DNA of 64,000 bases from positions 806,001 through 870,000 of the forward strand of contig NZ_AJVC01000004.1 in assembly GCF_000261365.1 (NCBI RefSeq), written 5' to 3'. The translations under genes and the position numbers were made by a program. Below, one piece after another: positions 30,095-40,275 of this stretch. The notes under the pieces were generated by a model, which was not told where the DNA came from, searched no databases, and saw nothing but the letters and a program-made list of their open reading frames with translations. This DNA comes from Herbaspirillum sp. GW103. GTDB taxonomy: Bacteria; Pseudomonadota; Gammaproteobacteria; Burkholderiales; Burkholderiaceae_D. Position 1 is the first letter of the stretch. The number at the start of each line of letters is the position of its first letter.

Positions 30095-31630
30095 ATGACC
30101 AACATGAGTAACGATTATCTGAAAAAGATCCTGACCGCCCGCGTCTACGACGTCGCCCAAGAAACCCCGCTGGAACTGGCGAATACGCTGTCGCAAAGGA
30201 TTGATAATCGAATTTACTTCAAGCGTGAAGACATGCAGAGCGTGTTCAGCTTCAAGCTGCGCGGCGCCTACAACAAGATGGCCCACCTGAGTCCGCCGCA
30301 ACTGAAGCGCGGCGTCATCTGCGCCTCGGCCGGCAACCACGCCCAGGGTGTGGCCCTTTCCGCAGCGCGCCTGGGTTGCCGGGCGGTGATCGTCATGCCC
30401 ACCACCACCCCGCAGGTGAAGATCGATGCCGTCAAGGCGCGCGGCGGCGAAGTGGTGCTCTTCGGTGATTCCTTCACGGATGCCTACGAACACGCGCTGA
30501 CGCTGGAAAAGAAACAGAAACTGACCTTCGTGCACCCCTTCGACGATCCCTACGTGATCGCCGGTCAGGGCACGGTGGGCATGGAAATCCTGCGCCAGCA
30601 CCCGGAACCGATCCACGCCATCTTCGTGGCCATCGGCGGGGGCGGTCTGATCGCGGGCGTGGCCTCCTACGTCAAGGCGGTGCGCCCGGACATCAAGATC
30701 ATCGGCGTGCAGACCACCGACTCCGACGCCATGGCCCGCAGCCTCAAGGCCGGCCGCCGGGTGGCGCTGCCGGACGTGGGCCTGTTCTCGGACGGCACGG
30801 CCGTCAAGCTGGTGGGTGAAGAAACCTTCCGCATCGCCAGGGAGCTGGTGGACGAGATCATCATCGTCGACACCGATGCCGTCTGCACCGCCATCAAGGA
30901 CATCTTCCAGGATACCCGCAGCATCGTCGAACCCGCCGGTGCACTGGCCGTGGCCGGTGCCAAGGCGTACGTGGAGCGCGCAAAGGCCAGCAAGAAGCCG
31001 ATCAAGGGCGAATCCTTGATCACCATCGCCTGCGGCGCCAACATGAACTTCGACCGCCTGCGCTTCGTGGCCGAAATGGCCGACAACGGCGAGGCCCGTG
31101 AAGCCGTCTTCGCCGTCACCATTCCGGAAGAACGCGGCAGCTTCCGCCGCTTCTGCGAAACCGTGGGACCGCGCAACGTCACCGAGTTCAACTACCGCAT
31201 CAGCGATGCCAGGGCAGCGCACGTCTTCGTCGGTATCCAGGTCTCGGCAGCGGACGAGGCCGGCAAGATCGCGCGCAATTTCGAGAAGGCCGGTTTTGGC
31301 GTGCTCGATCTGACCCATGATGAGCTGGCCAAGGTCCACATCCGTCACCTGGTGGGCGGCAAGAGTGAACTGGCGGGCGACGAGTTGCTTTATCGCTTCG
31401 AATTCCCGGAGCGTCCGGGCGCGCTGATGAAGTTCCTCTCCAGCATGAACCCGGGCTGGAACATCAGCCTGTTCCACTACCGCAACCAGGGCGGCGATGT
31501 CGGCCGCATCCTGATCGGCCTGCAAGTGCCGAAGAAGGAAATGAAGGAATTCCGCGCCTTCCTGGCCCAGTTGGGCTATCGCCACTGGGACGAAACCAAG
31601 AACCCGCTGTACAAGCTCTTCCTCGGCTGA
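30095..31630 (+). CDS. ilvA: Threonine ammonia-lyase, biosynthetic (two ACT-like domains)
   Basis: A 511-residue PLP enzyme converting threonine to 2-oxobutanoate, the first step of isoleucine synthesis. The PLP lysine is in SVFSFKLRGAYNKM (Lys54); SAGNHAQG and the phosphate-binding GGGGLIAG follow. The C-terminal third (about 335-511) contains two regulatory ACT-like repeats (AVFAVTIPEERGSFRRFC and YRFEFPERPGALMKFL), as in the isoleucine-inhibited long form. The start could be 30095 or 30104; both lack a strong ribosome site. Confidence 0.95.
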   Translation: MTNMSNDYLKKILTARVYDVAQETPLELANTLSQRIDNRIYFKREDMQSVFSFKLRGAYNKMAHLSPPQLKRGVICASAGNHAQGVALSAARLGCRAVIVMPTTTPQVKIDAVKARGGEVVLFGDSFTDAYEHALTLEKKQKLTFVHPFDDPYVIAGQGTVGMEILRQHPEPIHAIFVAIGGGGLIAGVASYVKAVRPDIKIIGVQTTDSDAMARSLKAGRRVALPDVGLFSDGTAVKLVGEETFRIARELVDEIIIVDTDAVCTAIKDIFQDTRSIVEPAGALAVAGAKAYVERAKASKKPIKGESLITIACGANMNFDRLRFVAEMADNGEAREAVFAVTIPEERGSFRRFCETVGPRNVTEFNYRISDARAAHVFVGIQVSAADEAGKIARNFEKAGFGVLDLTHDELAKVHIRHLVGGKSELAGDELLYRFEFPERPGALMKFLSSMNPGWNISLFHYRNQGGDVGRILIGLQVPKKEMKEFRAFLAQLGYRHWDETKNPLYKLFLG

Positions 31631-31640
31631 TCAACGCCGA

Positions 31641-31670
31641 CGCCGCGCGCCCTGTCAACGGCGCGCGGCG
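31641..31670 (+). terminator. Strong hairpin between ilvA and queF
   Basis: An 11-bp GC-only stem (CGCCGCGCGCC / GGCGCGCGGCG) with an 8-nt loop, but followed by GCAACATC rather than T-run. It may be a weak terminator, a pause site or an mRNA-stabilising stem. Confidence 0.45.
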
Positions 31671-31714
31671 GCAACATCACAGAACGTCACCCGCAGCACC
31701 GCAGGAGTATTCAC

Positions 31715-32590
31715 ATGGACCATACCACCCCGTCCGCATCCATCGTCGGCCATACGCCGGAAAGCTCGCCCCTGGGCAAGAGCTCGGCATATCCGACCCA
31801 TTACGATCCCAGCCTGCTGTTTCCGATTGCGCGCGCGCCCAAGCGCGCCGAATTGCAGATCAGCGGTACCCTGCCCTTCTTCGGTGCCGACTTCTGGACC
31901 GCCTATGAGATCTCCTGGCTGAACCTGCGCGGCAAACCCCAGATTGCCATCGCCACTTTCATGGTGCCGGCCGATTCGCCCAACATCATCGAATCGAAGT
32001 CCTTCAAGCTCTATCTGAATTCATTCAATCAGGAACGTCTGGAAAGCGCCCAGCAGCTGGTTGAAAAGCTGCGCACCGATCTCTCGGCCGCCGCGGGTGC
32101 CAGCGTGCAGGTGACGCTGACGGAATCGTCGCAGTTCGGCCAGTTGCAGTTCGGCGAACTCTCGGGCCTGCTGCTGGACCGCCTCGATGTGGAAATCGAA
32201 CCGACCACTACGGGCGCCCATCCCGATGGCAGCCTGCTGCGCGCCAATACGGAGGAAGCCACGGTGGAAGAGACCCTGGTGTCGCACCTGCTCAAGTCCA
32301 ACTGTCCGGTGACCAGCCAGCCCGACTGGGGCAGCGTGCAGATCCAGTACGTGGGCGCGCCCATCGACCAGGAGCGGCTGCTGAAATACATCATCGGCTT
32401 CCGCGAGCACAATGAATTCCACGAGCAATGCGTGGAACGCATCTTCACCGACATCCTGCGCCACTGCAAACCGCAGAAGCTGGCCGTCTATGCCCGCTAT
32501 ACCCGGCGCGGCGGACTGGACATCAACCCCTGGCGCAGCAATTTCTCCAGCGCCAAGCCGCCTTCGCAATTGCGCAACGCGCGCCAGTAA
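31715..32590 (+). CDS. queF: NADPH-dependent 7-cyano-7-deazaguanine reductase
   Basis: A 291-residue enzyme of the long, YqcD-like QueF type, reducing preQ0 to preQ1 for tRNA queuosine. Visible signatures: the NADPH-binding QueF motif region [13 protein letters not shown], catalytic Cys197 in [12 protein letters not shown] with its neighbouring Asp, and [13 protein letters not shown]. The ATG at 31715 has GCAGGAG upstream. No queuosine riboswitch is visible in the short 84-bp upstream gap, and other que genes are not in the window. Confidence 0.95.
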   Translation: MDHTTPSASIVGHTPESSPLGKSSAYPTHYDPSLLFPIARAPKRAELQISGTLPFFGADFWTAYEISWLNLRGKPQIAIATFMVPADSPNIIESKSFKLYLNSFNQERLESAQQLVEKLRTDLSAAAGASVQVTLTESSQFGQLQFGELSGLLLDRLDVEIEPTTTGAHPDGSLLRANTEEATVEETLVSHLLKSNCPVTSQPDWGSVQIQYVGAPIDQERLLKYIIGFREHNEFHEQCVERIFTDILRHCKPQKLAVYARYTRRGGLDINPWRSNFSSAKPPSQLRNARQ

Positions 32591-32631
32591 GGCCCCTGCT
32601 CGCAGCGGCCCGCACGCCGCACAGCGTCAGC

Positions 32632-32711
32632 AAATTGTTACCAGATCCTACCCGAGGCCAGATCGTCGTCTTTCGGCGATAGCGATGGCTCTTGTGATTT
32701 GGTAACATTTT
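32632..32711 (+). promoter_or_regulatory. Nested inverted repeat between queF and pagP
   Basis: Outer arms TGTTACCA (32636-32643) / TGGTAACA (32700-32707), extended by A/T pairs after one mismatch. Inside, ATCGTCG (32662-32668) / CGGCGAT (32674-32680) form an inner stem, with CCA/TGG and GAG/CTC matches between. The outer arm is followed by TTTTGCTTTT. It could be a long terminator of queF or a structured leader or operator of pagP. The rest of the 289-bp gap shows no gene. Confidence 0.45.
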
Positions 32712-32879
32712 GCTTTTCAGCAAGACGCATTTTGCGGGATATTTTTGCCATCCTGTCTGTCCATCCTTTGCGGATGAGCTGGTGAGCGACTCGCCTTTCC
32801 GGTCGCCCAGACTCGTCTTCATCCGTTCCTGCGTCATTTCCCGGTCGCCGCGTTTTTTGCATTTCCGTTCATCACAATC

Positions 32880-33494
32880 ATGAAAATCACCCCCCAGCCC
32901 CGGCGCCAGGCCGCTTCCTTCACTTTTGGCGCGAAGCTGCGTCAAGCGACGCTCCTGTGTGCCGCCACCCTGGCCGTGGCGCCTGCCGCCCACGCCGAAG
33001 GCAACAAGGACAGCCTCTGGCAACAAACCAAGGACCACGCCGCCAACATCTGGGACCAGGGCGATGGCGCCATCTACCTGTCCGGCGTGGCCCATCATGG
33101 CCGCAGCACCTATACCCGCGAGAAGCTCAATGAGCTCAACGAGCACGCCTGGGGCCTGGGCTATGGCAAGACCCTGCGCAACGAGCAGGGCAATGATGAA
33201 TCCCTGTACGGCTTCGTCCTCAAGGATTCGCACCGTCATCCGCAATACATGGCCGGCTACGCCTATGAATGGGTGTTTCCGATCGCCAAGACCGGGCTGG
33301 AACTGGGCCTGGGCGGTACCGCCATGCTGATGAGCCGCCAGGATTACTTCCACAGCGTGCCCTTCCCGGTGCCGCTGCCGCTGGCTTCCATCGGCACCCG
33401 CAAGGGCAAGATCATGTTCGCCTACGTGCCGCGCCTGTCGGCCAACAAGAACAACGGCGACGTGCTGCTGATCTTCGGCCGCATCGAAATGTAA
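32880..33494 (+). CDS. pagP: Lipid A palmitoyltransferase
   Basis: A 204-residue outer-membrane enzyme moving palmitate from phospholipid to lipid A. It has a long N-region and signal peptide ending PAAHA (about 39), the amphipathic first helix (DSLWQQTKDHAANIWDQG) and an eight-strand barrel. Catalytic residues align with E. coli PagP His33, Asp76, Ser77 as His73 (AHHGR) and Asp116-Ser117 (FVLKDSHRH); PFPVPLPLASIG matches the conserved mid-barrel block. PagP modification usually protects against cationic peptides. Confidence 0.92.
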   Translation: MKITPQPRRQAASFTFGAKLRQATLLCAATLAVAPAAHAEGNKDSLWQQTKDHAANIWDQGDGAIYLSGVAHHGRSTYTREKLNELNEHAWGLGYGKTLRNEQGNDESLYGFVLKDSHRHPQYMAGYAYEWVFPIAKTGLELGLGGTAMLMSRQDYFHSVPFPVPLPLASIGTRKGKIMFAYVPRLSANKNNGDVLLIFGRIEM

Positions 33495-33705
33495 AGTCAG
33501 CATGTGCCACCTGCGCGCCGGACCGCCTCATCGCAGCCCCGGCGCGCACTTCGTCACCAAGCATCACGGCATCCTGTCCATTGAGGCAGGTGTTGCCAAC
33601 AATCATCGACCTTCAGTCAACAACTCGCGGCAATTCACGGTTCTCTGCCCGAAATCCCCTCCTGTTCAGCGCTTTCAAAGCCTTACGCCATCGGCAAAGA
33701 AGCCT

Positions 33706-33711
33706 ATAATC
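33706..33711 (+). promoter_or_regulatory. -10 element upstream of ptsN
   Basis: Perfect TATAAT, 39 bases before the ptsN ATG; TTACGC at 33684 is a poor -35 with 16-bp spacing. It suggests ptsN-hprK is transcribed independently of pagP. The rest of 33495-33750 holds no gene. Confidence 0.4.
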
Positions 33712-33750
33712 CTGCTCAAAGCTTCAGTCCGTAGCAATTCCTTGAGCGTC

Positions 33751-34224
33751 ATGACTAATCTCGCAAAAATCCTGTCTCCAGAAAACGTGGTTCTGGATCT
33801 GGAAGTCTCCAGCAAAAAAAGAGCTTTCGAACAAGCCGGCCTGACCTTCGAAAACAACAGCGGCATCGCCCGCTCCACCGTTTCCGAAAACCTGTTCGCA
33901 CGAGAGCGTCTCGGTTCGACCGGACTGGGTCATGGCGTGGCCGTGCCGCACGGTCGCATCAAGGGCCTGAAGGCACCGCTGGCGTTGTTCATGCGCCTGG
34001 CCGCGCCGATTCCCTTCGAGTCGCCCGATGGCCAACCGGTCAAGCTGCTGGTGTTCCTGCTCATTCCTGACAATGTGACGCAGCAACATCTGGAAATCCT
34101 CTCGGAAATCGCCGAGATGTTTTCCGATGATGCCTTCCGCAACGAACTGACCATCGAGTCCGATCCCGCCGTGGTGCATGCCCGCATCGTGACCTGGCAG
34201 ACTTCGATGGAAAAAGCCGGCTGA
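33751..34224 (+). CDS. ptsN: PTS IIA-like nitrogen-regulatory protein
   Basis: EIIA-Ntr, 157 residues, the terminal phosphoacceptor of the nitrogen PTS (PtsP-NPr-PtsN), a cytoplasmic regulator of potassium and phosphate systems. The phosphorylated His is His67 in GVAVPHGR; FARERLGSTGLGHG and LLVFLLIPDN are family blocks. The start at 33751 gives the normal N-terminus (MTNLAKILSPENVVLDLEV). It is followed by hprK and rapZ, a common proteobacterial cluster. rpoN and hpf, often upstream, are not here. Confidence 0.94.
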   Translation: MTNLAKILSPENVVLDLEVSSKKRAFEQAGLTFENNSGIARSTVSENLFARERLGSTGLGHGVAVPHGRIKGLKAPLALFMRLAAPIPFESPDGQPVKLLVFLLIPDNVTQQHLEILSEIAEMFSDDAFRNELTIESDPAVVHARIVTWQTSMEKAG

Positions 34225-34296
34225 GGTCGACGCAGCCCCGCTGCATCCCCCCGGCGGCCTTGCCGCATCCCACCCTGTCTGCAGATCCGGATCTCC

Positions 34297-35235
34297 ATGC
34301 CCAACTATTCCGCGTTGTCGATTCAGCAGTTGTACGAAGAAAACCGAGAGTCCCTGCAACTGGGCTGGTTTGCCGGCTTCCCCGGCGGCGAACGGCTGAT
34401 CTCGGGCGATGCCGTCTCGGCCTCGGACCAGGTCGGCCACCTGAACCTGATCCACCCGGGTCGCCTGCAAGTCTTCGGCCATCAGGAAATCGAGTACTAC
34501 AACCGTCTGTCCAACACCTCGCGCGCCTACCAGACGGCCGAGCTGGTGGCCGGCGAACCGCCTGCCTTCATCATCGCGCAGGGCCTGTCGACCCCGCCCG
34601 ATATCCTGGCGGTATGCGACGAAAAGAGCATCCCGCTGTTTTCCACGCCGCTGCCCGCGGCACAGGTGATCGACTACCTGCGCGTGTATCTGTCCAAGAA
34701 ACTGGCGCAGCAGATCACCATGCACGGCGTGTTCATGGATGTGCTCGGTGTGGGCGTGCTCATCACCGGGGAATCCGGACTGGGCAAGAGCGAACTGGGG
34801 CTGGAACTGATTTCACGCAGCCATGGCCTGGTGGCCGATGATGCGGTGGAGTTCGCCCGCATCGCCCCCAACATGATCGAGGGTCGTTGTCCACCGTTGC
34901 TGGCCAATCTGCTGGAAGTGCGCGGTCTGGGCCTCCTGGACATCAAGGCCATCTTTGGCGAGACCGCCGTGCGTCGCAAGATGCGCCTGAAGTTGATCGT
35001 GCACCTGGTCCGCCGCAGCACGCTGGAAGAAAACTACGAACGCCTGCCGCTGGATGCGCAATACGAAGAAGTGCTGGGCCTGCCCATCCGCAAGGTGGTC
35101 ATTCCGGTTGCGGCCGGCCGCAACATCGCGGTGCTGCTGGAAGCTGCCGTGCGCAATACCATCCTGCAACTGCGCGGCATCGATACCTTGAAGGAATTCA
35201 TCGAACGCCAGCGCCGCGCCATGAACGGCGAATAA
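34297..35235 (+). CDS. hprK: HPr kinase/phosphorylase
   Basis: A 312-residue bifunctional enzyme phosphorylating and dephosphorylating HPr at its serine. The Walker A is GESGLGKS (158-165); the capping region and signature [17 protein letters not shown] follow. The N-terminal domain (1-130) is of the standard type. In proteobacteria HprK acts with the PTS-Ntr, consistent with ptsN just upstream. It ends RRAMNGE, 107 bases before rapZ. Confidence 0.95.
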   Translation: MPNYSALSIQQLYEENRESLQLGWFAGFPGGERLISGDAVSASDQVGHLNLIHPGRLQVFGHQEIEYYNRLSNTSRAYQTAELVAGEPPAFIIAQGLSTPPDILAVCDEKSIPLFSTPLPAAQVIDYLRVYLSKKLAQQITMHGVFMDVLGVGVLITGESGLGKSELGLELISRSHGLVADDAVEFARIAPNMIEGRCPPLLANLLEVRGLGLLDIKAIFGETAVRRKMRLKLIVHLVRRSTLEENYERLPLDAQYEEVLGLPIRKVVIPVAAGRNIAVLLEAAVRNTILQLRGIDTLKEFIERQRRAMNGE

Positions 35236-35354
35236 GCCGCCCCCCGGAAATGCCCGCCCGACGGGATTTTCCCGCCAACCGAGAAAAATTGTCCGGCGCG
35301 TTTGTCATCTTCCTGTCGCCACGCATGCACGGACGATGCGTTATGATGGGCGCC

Positions 35355-36218
35355 ATGCGAATCGTTCTTATCACCGGCATTTCCGGCTCCGGCAAATCGG
35401 TAGCACTGCACGTGCTGGAAGACGCCGGCTATTTCTGTGTCGACAACCTGCCGCCCTCGCTGCTGTGCGACCTGGTGCGCACCCGCATCCGGGAAGGCGC
35501 CAGCATGCTGGCCGTGGCCACCGATGCGCGCAGTGCCGATTCCCTGGCCACCCTGCGCACTGACATCGAGCAGTTGCGCGCCGATGGTCACGATGTCAAG
35601 GTGGTCTTCCTGACCGCCTCCGACGAAACCCTCATCACCCGCTTCTCCGAGACCCGCCGCAGCCATCCGCTGTCGCATCGCCTGCTGCCGGGCCGCAATC
35701 CGGCCGATCGCCTGACTCTGACCGAGTGCATCGCGGTGGAAAAGGAAATGCTGGGCGACCTGCAAAACATCGGCCTGGTGATGGATACCTCGCAGCTCAG
35801 TTCCAACAAGCTGCGCCGCTGGATCAAGGAACTGGTGGATCTGGAACGCTCGCCGCTGACGCTGTTGATCGAATCCTTCGCCTTCAAGCACGGCCTGCCG
35901 CTGGATGCCGACCTGGTCTTCGACGTGCGCATGCTGCCCAACCCGCACTACGACGCCGAGCTGCGCCCGCTGACCGGGCGCGATGCACCGGTGATCGACT
36001 TCCTGGCCGCCGACCCGGAGGTGGCCGACATGTTCAACGACATCCGCGGCTTCGTCGAAAAGTGGCTGCCCTCCTTCAAGAATGACAACCGCAGCTATCT
36101 CACGGTCGCCATCGGCTGTACCGGTGGCCAGCATCGCTCGGTCTATCTGGCCGAACAACTGGCCAGTCACTTCCGCGCCACTGAACAGGTGGTGTGCAGG
36201 CATCGGCAACTGAACTGA
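35355..36218 (+). CDS. rapZ: RNase adapter protein RapZ
   Basis: A 287-residue nucleotide-binding protein; in enterobacteria it binds the GlmZ sRNA and guides RNase E, thereby controlling glucosamine-6-phosphate synthase. Walker A GISGSGKS (8-15), then [10 protein letters not shown], the Walker B-like [24 protein letters not shown] and the C-terminal block [15 protein letters not shown] plus [13 protein letters not shown]. The start could also be the ATG at 35343. Whether a GlmZ-like RNA exists here is not known. Confidence 0.94.
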   Translation: MRIVLITGISGSGKSVALHVLEDAGYFCVDNLPPSLLCDLVRTRIREGASMLAVATDARSADSLATLRTDIEQLRADGHDVKVVFLTASDETLITRFSETRRSHPLSHRLLPGRNPADRLTLTECIAVEKEMLGDLQNIGLVMDTSQLSSNKLRRWIKELVDLERSPLTLLIESFAFKHGLPLDADLVFDVRMLPNPHYDAELRPLTGRDAPVIDFLAADPEVADMFNDIRGFVEKWLPSFKNDNRSYLTVAIGCTGGQHRSVYLAEQLASHFRATEQVVCRHRQLN

Positions 36219-36304
36219 CAGGCGCGCGCTGCTGAACTGTCAGCAGCTCGACACTGAAGTGTCAGGTAGCGGGAGCACGACTGTCAGGTGAACTGTTCAG
36301 GTAG
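36211..36304. repeat. Degenerate ~22-bp tandem repeats between rapZ and mutY
   Basis: Copies of TGAACTGTCAGGTAG begin at 36211, 36233 and 36255 (exactly 22 bp apart), then a partial one near 36278 and another at 36289. The units share TGAAsTGwCAG. They cover the last codons of rapZ, the whole convergent gap and the stop codon of mutY. Confidence 0.6.
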
Positions 36305-37439
36305 TGGCCAGGAGATCATCCGACCGCAAGACCCCCAGCAAGAGTTTCTTGACCGGCGCCGGCAAGGGCGCACCGGCCAGCTTGCGCGCCGGGTACCACA
36401 CCAGGCCGCGCTCGGCGATGCCATGGCTACGGTGCTTCAGAGCCACCTGGAAGGGTGCGACATGCAGCTTGAAGTGCGTGAAGACGTGCGAGAACGGTTG
36501 CAGCTTGCGGCAGCCGTCCAGTTCACCGTAGGGCGCCACCAGCGTGCGCACGGCGGTGTCGAAGTGTTCGGCATTGCCCACGCCGATTTCCGGCAGGGAC
36601 AGCAGTCCGCCCCAGATACCGCTGTCGGGGCGCTGCTCCAGCAACACGTCTTCTCCCTGGGTGATGACCAGCATCACCGTTTCCTTTTCCGGCACGGCCT
36701 TCTTCGGTTTGCTCACCGGCAGTTCGCTCACGCGGTCCTCGGCCAGCGCCACGCAGCGTGTGGCCAGCGGGCAGCGCGGGCAGGCCGGCTTGCCGCGCAC
36801 GCACAGGGTCGCGCCCAGGTCCATCAGACCCTGGGTGTAGGACTCGATATGCTCATCGGGCAGCAGTGCCACGGCACGCAGCCAGAGCTGGTCTTCGATG
36901 GGCTTGGCACCGGGATAGCCATCGATGCCGAACACCCGCGCAAAGACGCGCTTGACGTTGCCATCGAGGATGGCCGCGCGCCGACCATAGGAAAAGGCAG
37001 CGATGGCCGCCGCCGTCGAGCGACCGATGCCGGGCAGGTCGGCCAGCAGGTCGGGATCGTCGGGAAAGCGTCCACCGTATTCGGCCACCACGCGCTGCGC
37101 ACACTTGTGCAAGTTGCGCGCGCGGGTGTAGTAGCCCAGGCCGCTCCAGAGCGCCATCACGTCTTCGGACGGTGCGGCAGCCAGTGTGAAGACATCCGGG
37201 CAGCGTTCCAGGAACCGCTGGTAATAGGCAATGACGGCAGCCACCTGGGTCTGCTGCAACATGATCTCGGAGAGCCACACGCGATAGGCATCGCGCGTGT
37301 TCTGCCAGGGCAGCTTGTGACGGCCATGCTGCTTCTGCCAGGCGATGACTGCCGCCGAAAAGGAGGGGTCTTCATATTCTGCGGCGGCGGATTGGCCGGC
37401 AGCCGCCTGCTTGCGGCGCGGTTGGACGAGTCCCTTCAT
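36297..37439 (-). CDS. mutY: A/G-specific adenine DNA glycosylase
   Basis: A 380-residue repair enzyme removing adenine mispaired with 8-oxoguanine. Catalytic Glu58 is in [11 protein letters not shown]; the helix-hairpin-helix is [12 protein letters not shown] with the catalytic Asp in ILDGNVKRV; the Fe-S loop is [17 protein letters not shown]. The C-terminal NUDIX-like domain recognising 8-oxoG occupies about 245-360. The ATG at 37439 overlaps the mutM stop (ATGA); a GTG-like start further up inside mutM is unnecessary. Both genes of the 8-oxoG (GO) system are thus coupled. Confidence 0.95.
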   Translation of the reverse strand: MKGLVQPRRKQAAAGQSAAAEYEDPSFSAAVIAWQKQHGRHKLPWQNTRDAYRVWLSEIMLQQTQVAAVIAYYQRFLERCPDVFTLAAAPSEDVMALWSGLGYYTRARNLHKCAQRVVAEYGGRFPDDPDLLADLPGIGRSTAAAIAAFSYGRRAAILDGNVKRVFARVFGIDGYPGAKPIEDQLWLRAVALLPDEHIESYTQGLMDLGATLCVRGKPACPRCPLATRCVALAEDRVSELPVSKPKKAVPEKETVMLVITQGEDVLLEQRPDSGIWGGLLSLPEIGVGNAEHFDTAVRTLVAPYGELDGCRKLQPFSHVFTHFKLHVAPFQVALKHRSHGIAERGLVWYPARKLAGAPLPAPVKKLLLGVLRSDDLLATT

Positions 37440-38257
37440 TTCTGGCAACTCACGCAATAAAAGGTGGAGCGCTGGCCCTGCTTGATCTGGCGGATCGGCG
37501 CAGCGCAGATGCGGCAGGGTTCGCCGGTACGGTTGTAGACGAAATAATTCTGCTGGAAGTAACCCGACTGCCCGTTGACCGCGATGAAGTCGCGCAGCGT
37601 GCTGCCGCCCTGCTCGATGGCCGCCGCCAGCGTCTCGCGGATGGCCTCGGCCAAGCGTTCGTAGCGCACCAGGCTGATCTTGCCGGCAGGCGTCTTGGGA
37701 TGGATGCGCGCCTTGAAGAGACTTTCGGAGGCGTAGATATTGCCCACGCCGACCACGATGTCGCCGGCCAGCAGCACCTGCTTGATGGGGGCGCTGCGTG
37801 CGCGCGTCTGATTGAACAGTGCGCGGGCGCTGAACTGCTCTTCCAGCGGCTCCACACCCAGGCCGCGCAGCAGCAGGTGCTCCTCGATGTCGCCCTCGGC
37901 CAGGTCGTGCCAGAGGATGGCGCCGAAGCGGCGCGGATCGGTCATGCGCATGACCTGGCCGCCGACTTCGAGATCGAAGTGGTCATGCTTTTGCGGTGCG
38001 ATGCCCGGCGGCAGGATGCGCAGATGGCCGGACATGCCCAGATGCACGATGAGCGTGCCATGGTCGAAATGGATCAGCAGATACTTGCCGCGCCGGCCGG
38101 TACTGCGGATCACGCGCCCGGCCAGGAGGGCATGCAGTCCCGCAGGGAAGGGCCAGCGCAGGCCGGTATGGCGCAGCACGACGCCGCTGACGGTCCGCCC
38201 CTCCAGATGGGGGGCGACCCCGCGGCGGGTGACTTCGACTTCTGGTAATTCAGGCAT
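37436..38257 (-). CDS. mutM: Formamidopyrimidine-DNA glycosylase
   Basis: A 273-residue bifunctional glycosylase/AP-lyase excising 8-oxoguanine. The N-terminal catalytic [12 protein letters not shown] (Pro2, Glu3) is intact, with the Lys in GRRGKYLL, the helix-two-turn-helix [12 protein letters not shown] and the C-terminal zinc finger C-x2-C ... C-x2-C ([10 protein letters not shown] to YCVSCQK). It is coupled to mutY and divergent from the TPR lipoprotein gene. Confidence 0.96.
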   Translation of the reverse strand: MPELPEVEVTRRGVAPHLEGRTVSGVVLRHTGLRWPFPAGLHALLAGRVIRSTGRRGKYLLIHFDHGTLIVHLGMSGHLRILPPGIAPQKHDHFDLEVGGQVMRMTDPRRFGAILWHDLAEGDIEEHLLLRGLGVEPLEEQFSARALFNQTRARSAPIKQVLLAGDIVVGVGNIYASESLFKARIHPKTPAGKISLVRYERLAEAIRETLAAAIEQGGSTLRDFIAVNGQSGYFQQNYFVYNRTGEPCRICAAPIRQIKQGQRSTFYCVSCQK

Positions 38258-38472
38258 GGGCTTGCGGATCGCGGTGATCCCGAGGACGAGCAGGAAGCTG
38301 CATATGATAATGCACTTGTCGAAATCAAGACCTGAAGCCTCCTGTGCAATCTGCGTGCAAGCTGTGTGCAGAAGCTTGTCAAAGATGGATTACACTGCGC
38401 TATCGGCGCGGTCAGCAACGCCACGGTTGTTGCGCGTAAAATCGAACCTCTTCGAATCGTCAGGATGACATC

Positions 38473-40275
38473 TTGAAAAAAACCATCGCCCTCCTCACCA
38501 GTTCCCTGCTGCTGACTGCCTGTTCAAGCTTCCAGCAGCCCGGCGACAAGGAGAACCCCCAGGCGGCCCAGGACCAGAAGACGGCTTCGGCCAAGGCTGC
38601 CCATCGCAAGAAGGCGGCCAAGGCCAAGGTCCAGCCGCAGGAAGACGCGCTGCCCGCCGTAGCGCTGAGCGAGGACATCCTCTACAAAGTGCTGACCGCC
38701 GAGATCGCCTTCCAGCGCGGTCAGTGGCAATCGGCCTACGTGACCATGCTGGCGGCCGCCCAGCAGACGCGCGACCCGCGCCTGGCCAAGCGCGCCGCCG
38801 AAATGGCCGTGGCCGCGCGCCAGCCCAGCGAAGCCCTGGTGGCCGTGCGCCTGTGGACCGAACTGGCCCCGCATTCGGATGAAGCCCTGCAGAATTACCT
38901 GGGTCTGATCATGCTCTCGGACAGCATCGACGAGATCGAGCCGCTGCTGAACCAGCGCCTGGCCGACGCCGCCCCGCAGGCGCGCGGCCCGATGCTGCTA
39001 CAGATCCAGCGCCTGCTGTCCCGCGCCAAGGACAAACAGGCCGGTTACACCATCCTGCAAAATATCAGCAAGCCCTACGGCGATCTGATGGAAACCCATT
39101 TGGCCCTGGCCCAGGGCGCCTTCAGCATGGGCGATGGCAGCACCGCCCAGCGCGAAGCCGCTGCCGCCATGAAGATCAAGCCCGATTCGGAACTGGCCGT
39201 GCTCACCGCCGCCCAGGTCGCCTCCAACAACAAGGATGCGACCAGGCTGGTGACGGACTTCCTGCGCAAGTATCCCGATGCCCGCGAAGTGCGGGTCGCC
39301 TATGCGCGCAGCCTGGTCGAGCAGAAGGACTACAAGAAGGCCCGCAGCCAGTTCGAGACCCTGTTGAAGGAAGACAGCGAAGACGCCACCACCCTGTTCG
39401 CCCTGGGTGTGCTCTCGGCCCAGACCGATCAGTTGAAGGATGCCGAATACTATCTGCAGCGCTACCTGCAGGTACTCTCGGCCCAGCCCGAGGAAGACCG
39501 CGACCCCAGCCAGGCGCTGCTGCTGCTCTCGCGCATCGCCGAGGAGCGGCGTGACCTGGATTCGGCCCTGCGCTATCTGGACCAGGCCGAACCGGGAACC
39601 GATGGCTATGTCAACATCCAGGTGCGACGCGCCCAGTTGCTGGCCCGCAAGAACGACATCGAAGGCGCCCGCAAGGCGCTGGAAGATGCCCAGGCCGAAT
39701 CGACCAACGACGGCGAGCAATTGCAGCTGATGCTGGCCGAGTCCAGCCTCTTGCGCGATGCCAACCGCAACCAGGAAGCGGCCGACGTGCTCAAGGCCGG
39801 CCTGCAGCGCTTTCCCAACAATACCGACCTGCTCTATGACTATTCCATGGTCCTGGAAAAGCTGGGCCAGTACGACGAGATGGAAAAGCAGCTGCGCCGC
39901 GTCATGCAGCTGGCACCGGGCAACCAGCATGCCTACAACGCCCTGGGCTACTCGCTGGCCGATCGCAACATCCGTCTGCCCGAAGCGCTGGAGCTGATCC
40001 AGAAGGCCGCCGACCTGGCACCGGACGATGCCTTCATCGCCGACAGCCTGGGCTGGGTGCTGTTCCGCCTGGGCCGCATGCAGGAGGCCGAGACCCAGAT
40101 GCGCCACGCCTATGCCTTGCGGGCGGATGTGGAGATCGGCGTGCACCTGGGTGAAGTCCTGTGGACCAATGGCAAGCAGGACGAAGCGCGCAAGATTTGG
40201 CGCGAAGTCAGCCTCAAGGAACCTGGCAATGAAGTCCTGAAAAGCACGCTGGCGCGTCTGAATGTGAAGTTATGA
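38473..40275 (+). CDS. TPR-repeat outer-membrane lipoprotein
   Basis: A 600-residue protein of tetratricopeptide repeats. N-terminus MKKTIALLTSSLLLTACSS has a lipobox with Cys17; an Ala/Lys-rich linker (30-55) leads into TPR helices from about 70 to 595, for example HAYNALGYSLADRNIRLPEAL and DSLGWVLFRLGRMQEAETQ. The start is TTG at 38473, supported by AGGA 7 bases before it and by the signal peptide; the ATG eight bases upstream is out of frame and stops at once. It is always found next to lolB in betaproteobacteria; its function is unproven. It overlaps lolB by ATGA. Confidence 0.9.
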   Translation: MKKTIALLTSSLLLTACSSFQQPGDKENPQAAQDQKTASAKAAHRKKAAKAKVQPQEDALPAVALSEDILYKVLTAEIAFQRGQWQSAYVTMLAAAQQTRDPRLAKRAAEMAVAARQPSEALVAVRLWTELAPHSDEALQNYLGLIMLSDSIDEIEPLLNQRLADAAPQARGPMLLQIQRLLSRAKDKQAGYTILQNISKPYGDLMETHLALAQGAFSMGDGSTAQREAAAAMKIKPDSELAVLTAAQVASNNKDATRLVTDFLRKYPDAREVRVAYARSLVEQKDYKKARSQFETLLKEDSEDATTLFALGVLSAQTDQLKDAEYYLQRYLQVLSAQPEEDRDPSQALLLLSRIAEERRDLDSALRYLDQAEPGTDGYVNIQVRRAQLLARKNDIEGARKALEDAQAESTNDGEQLQLMLAESSLLRDANRNQEAADVLKAGLQRFPNNTDLLYDYSMVLEKLGQYDEMEKQLRRVMQLAPGNQHAYNALGYSLADRNIRLPEALELIQKAADLAPDDAFIADSLGWVLFRLGRMQEAETQMRHAYALRADVEIGVHLGEVLWTNGKQDEARKIWREVSLKEPGNEVLKSTLARLNVKL

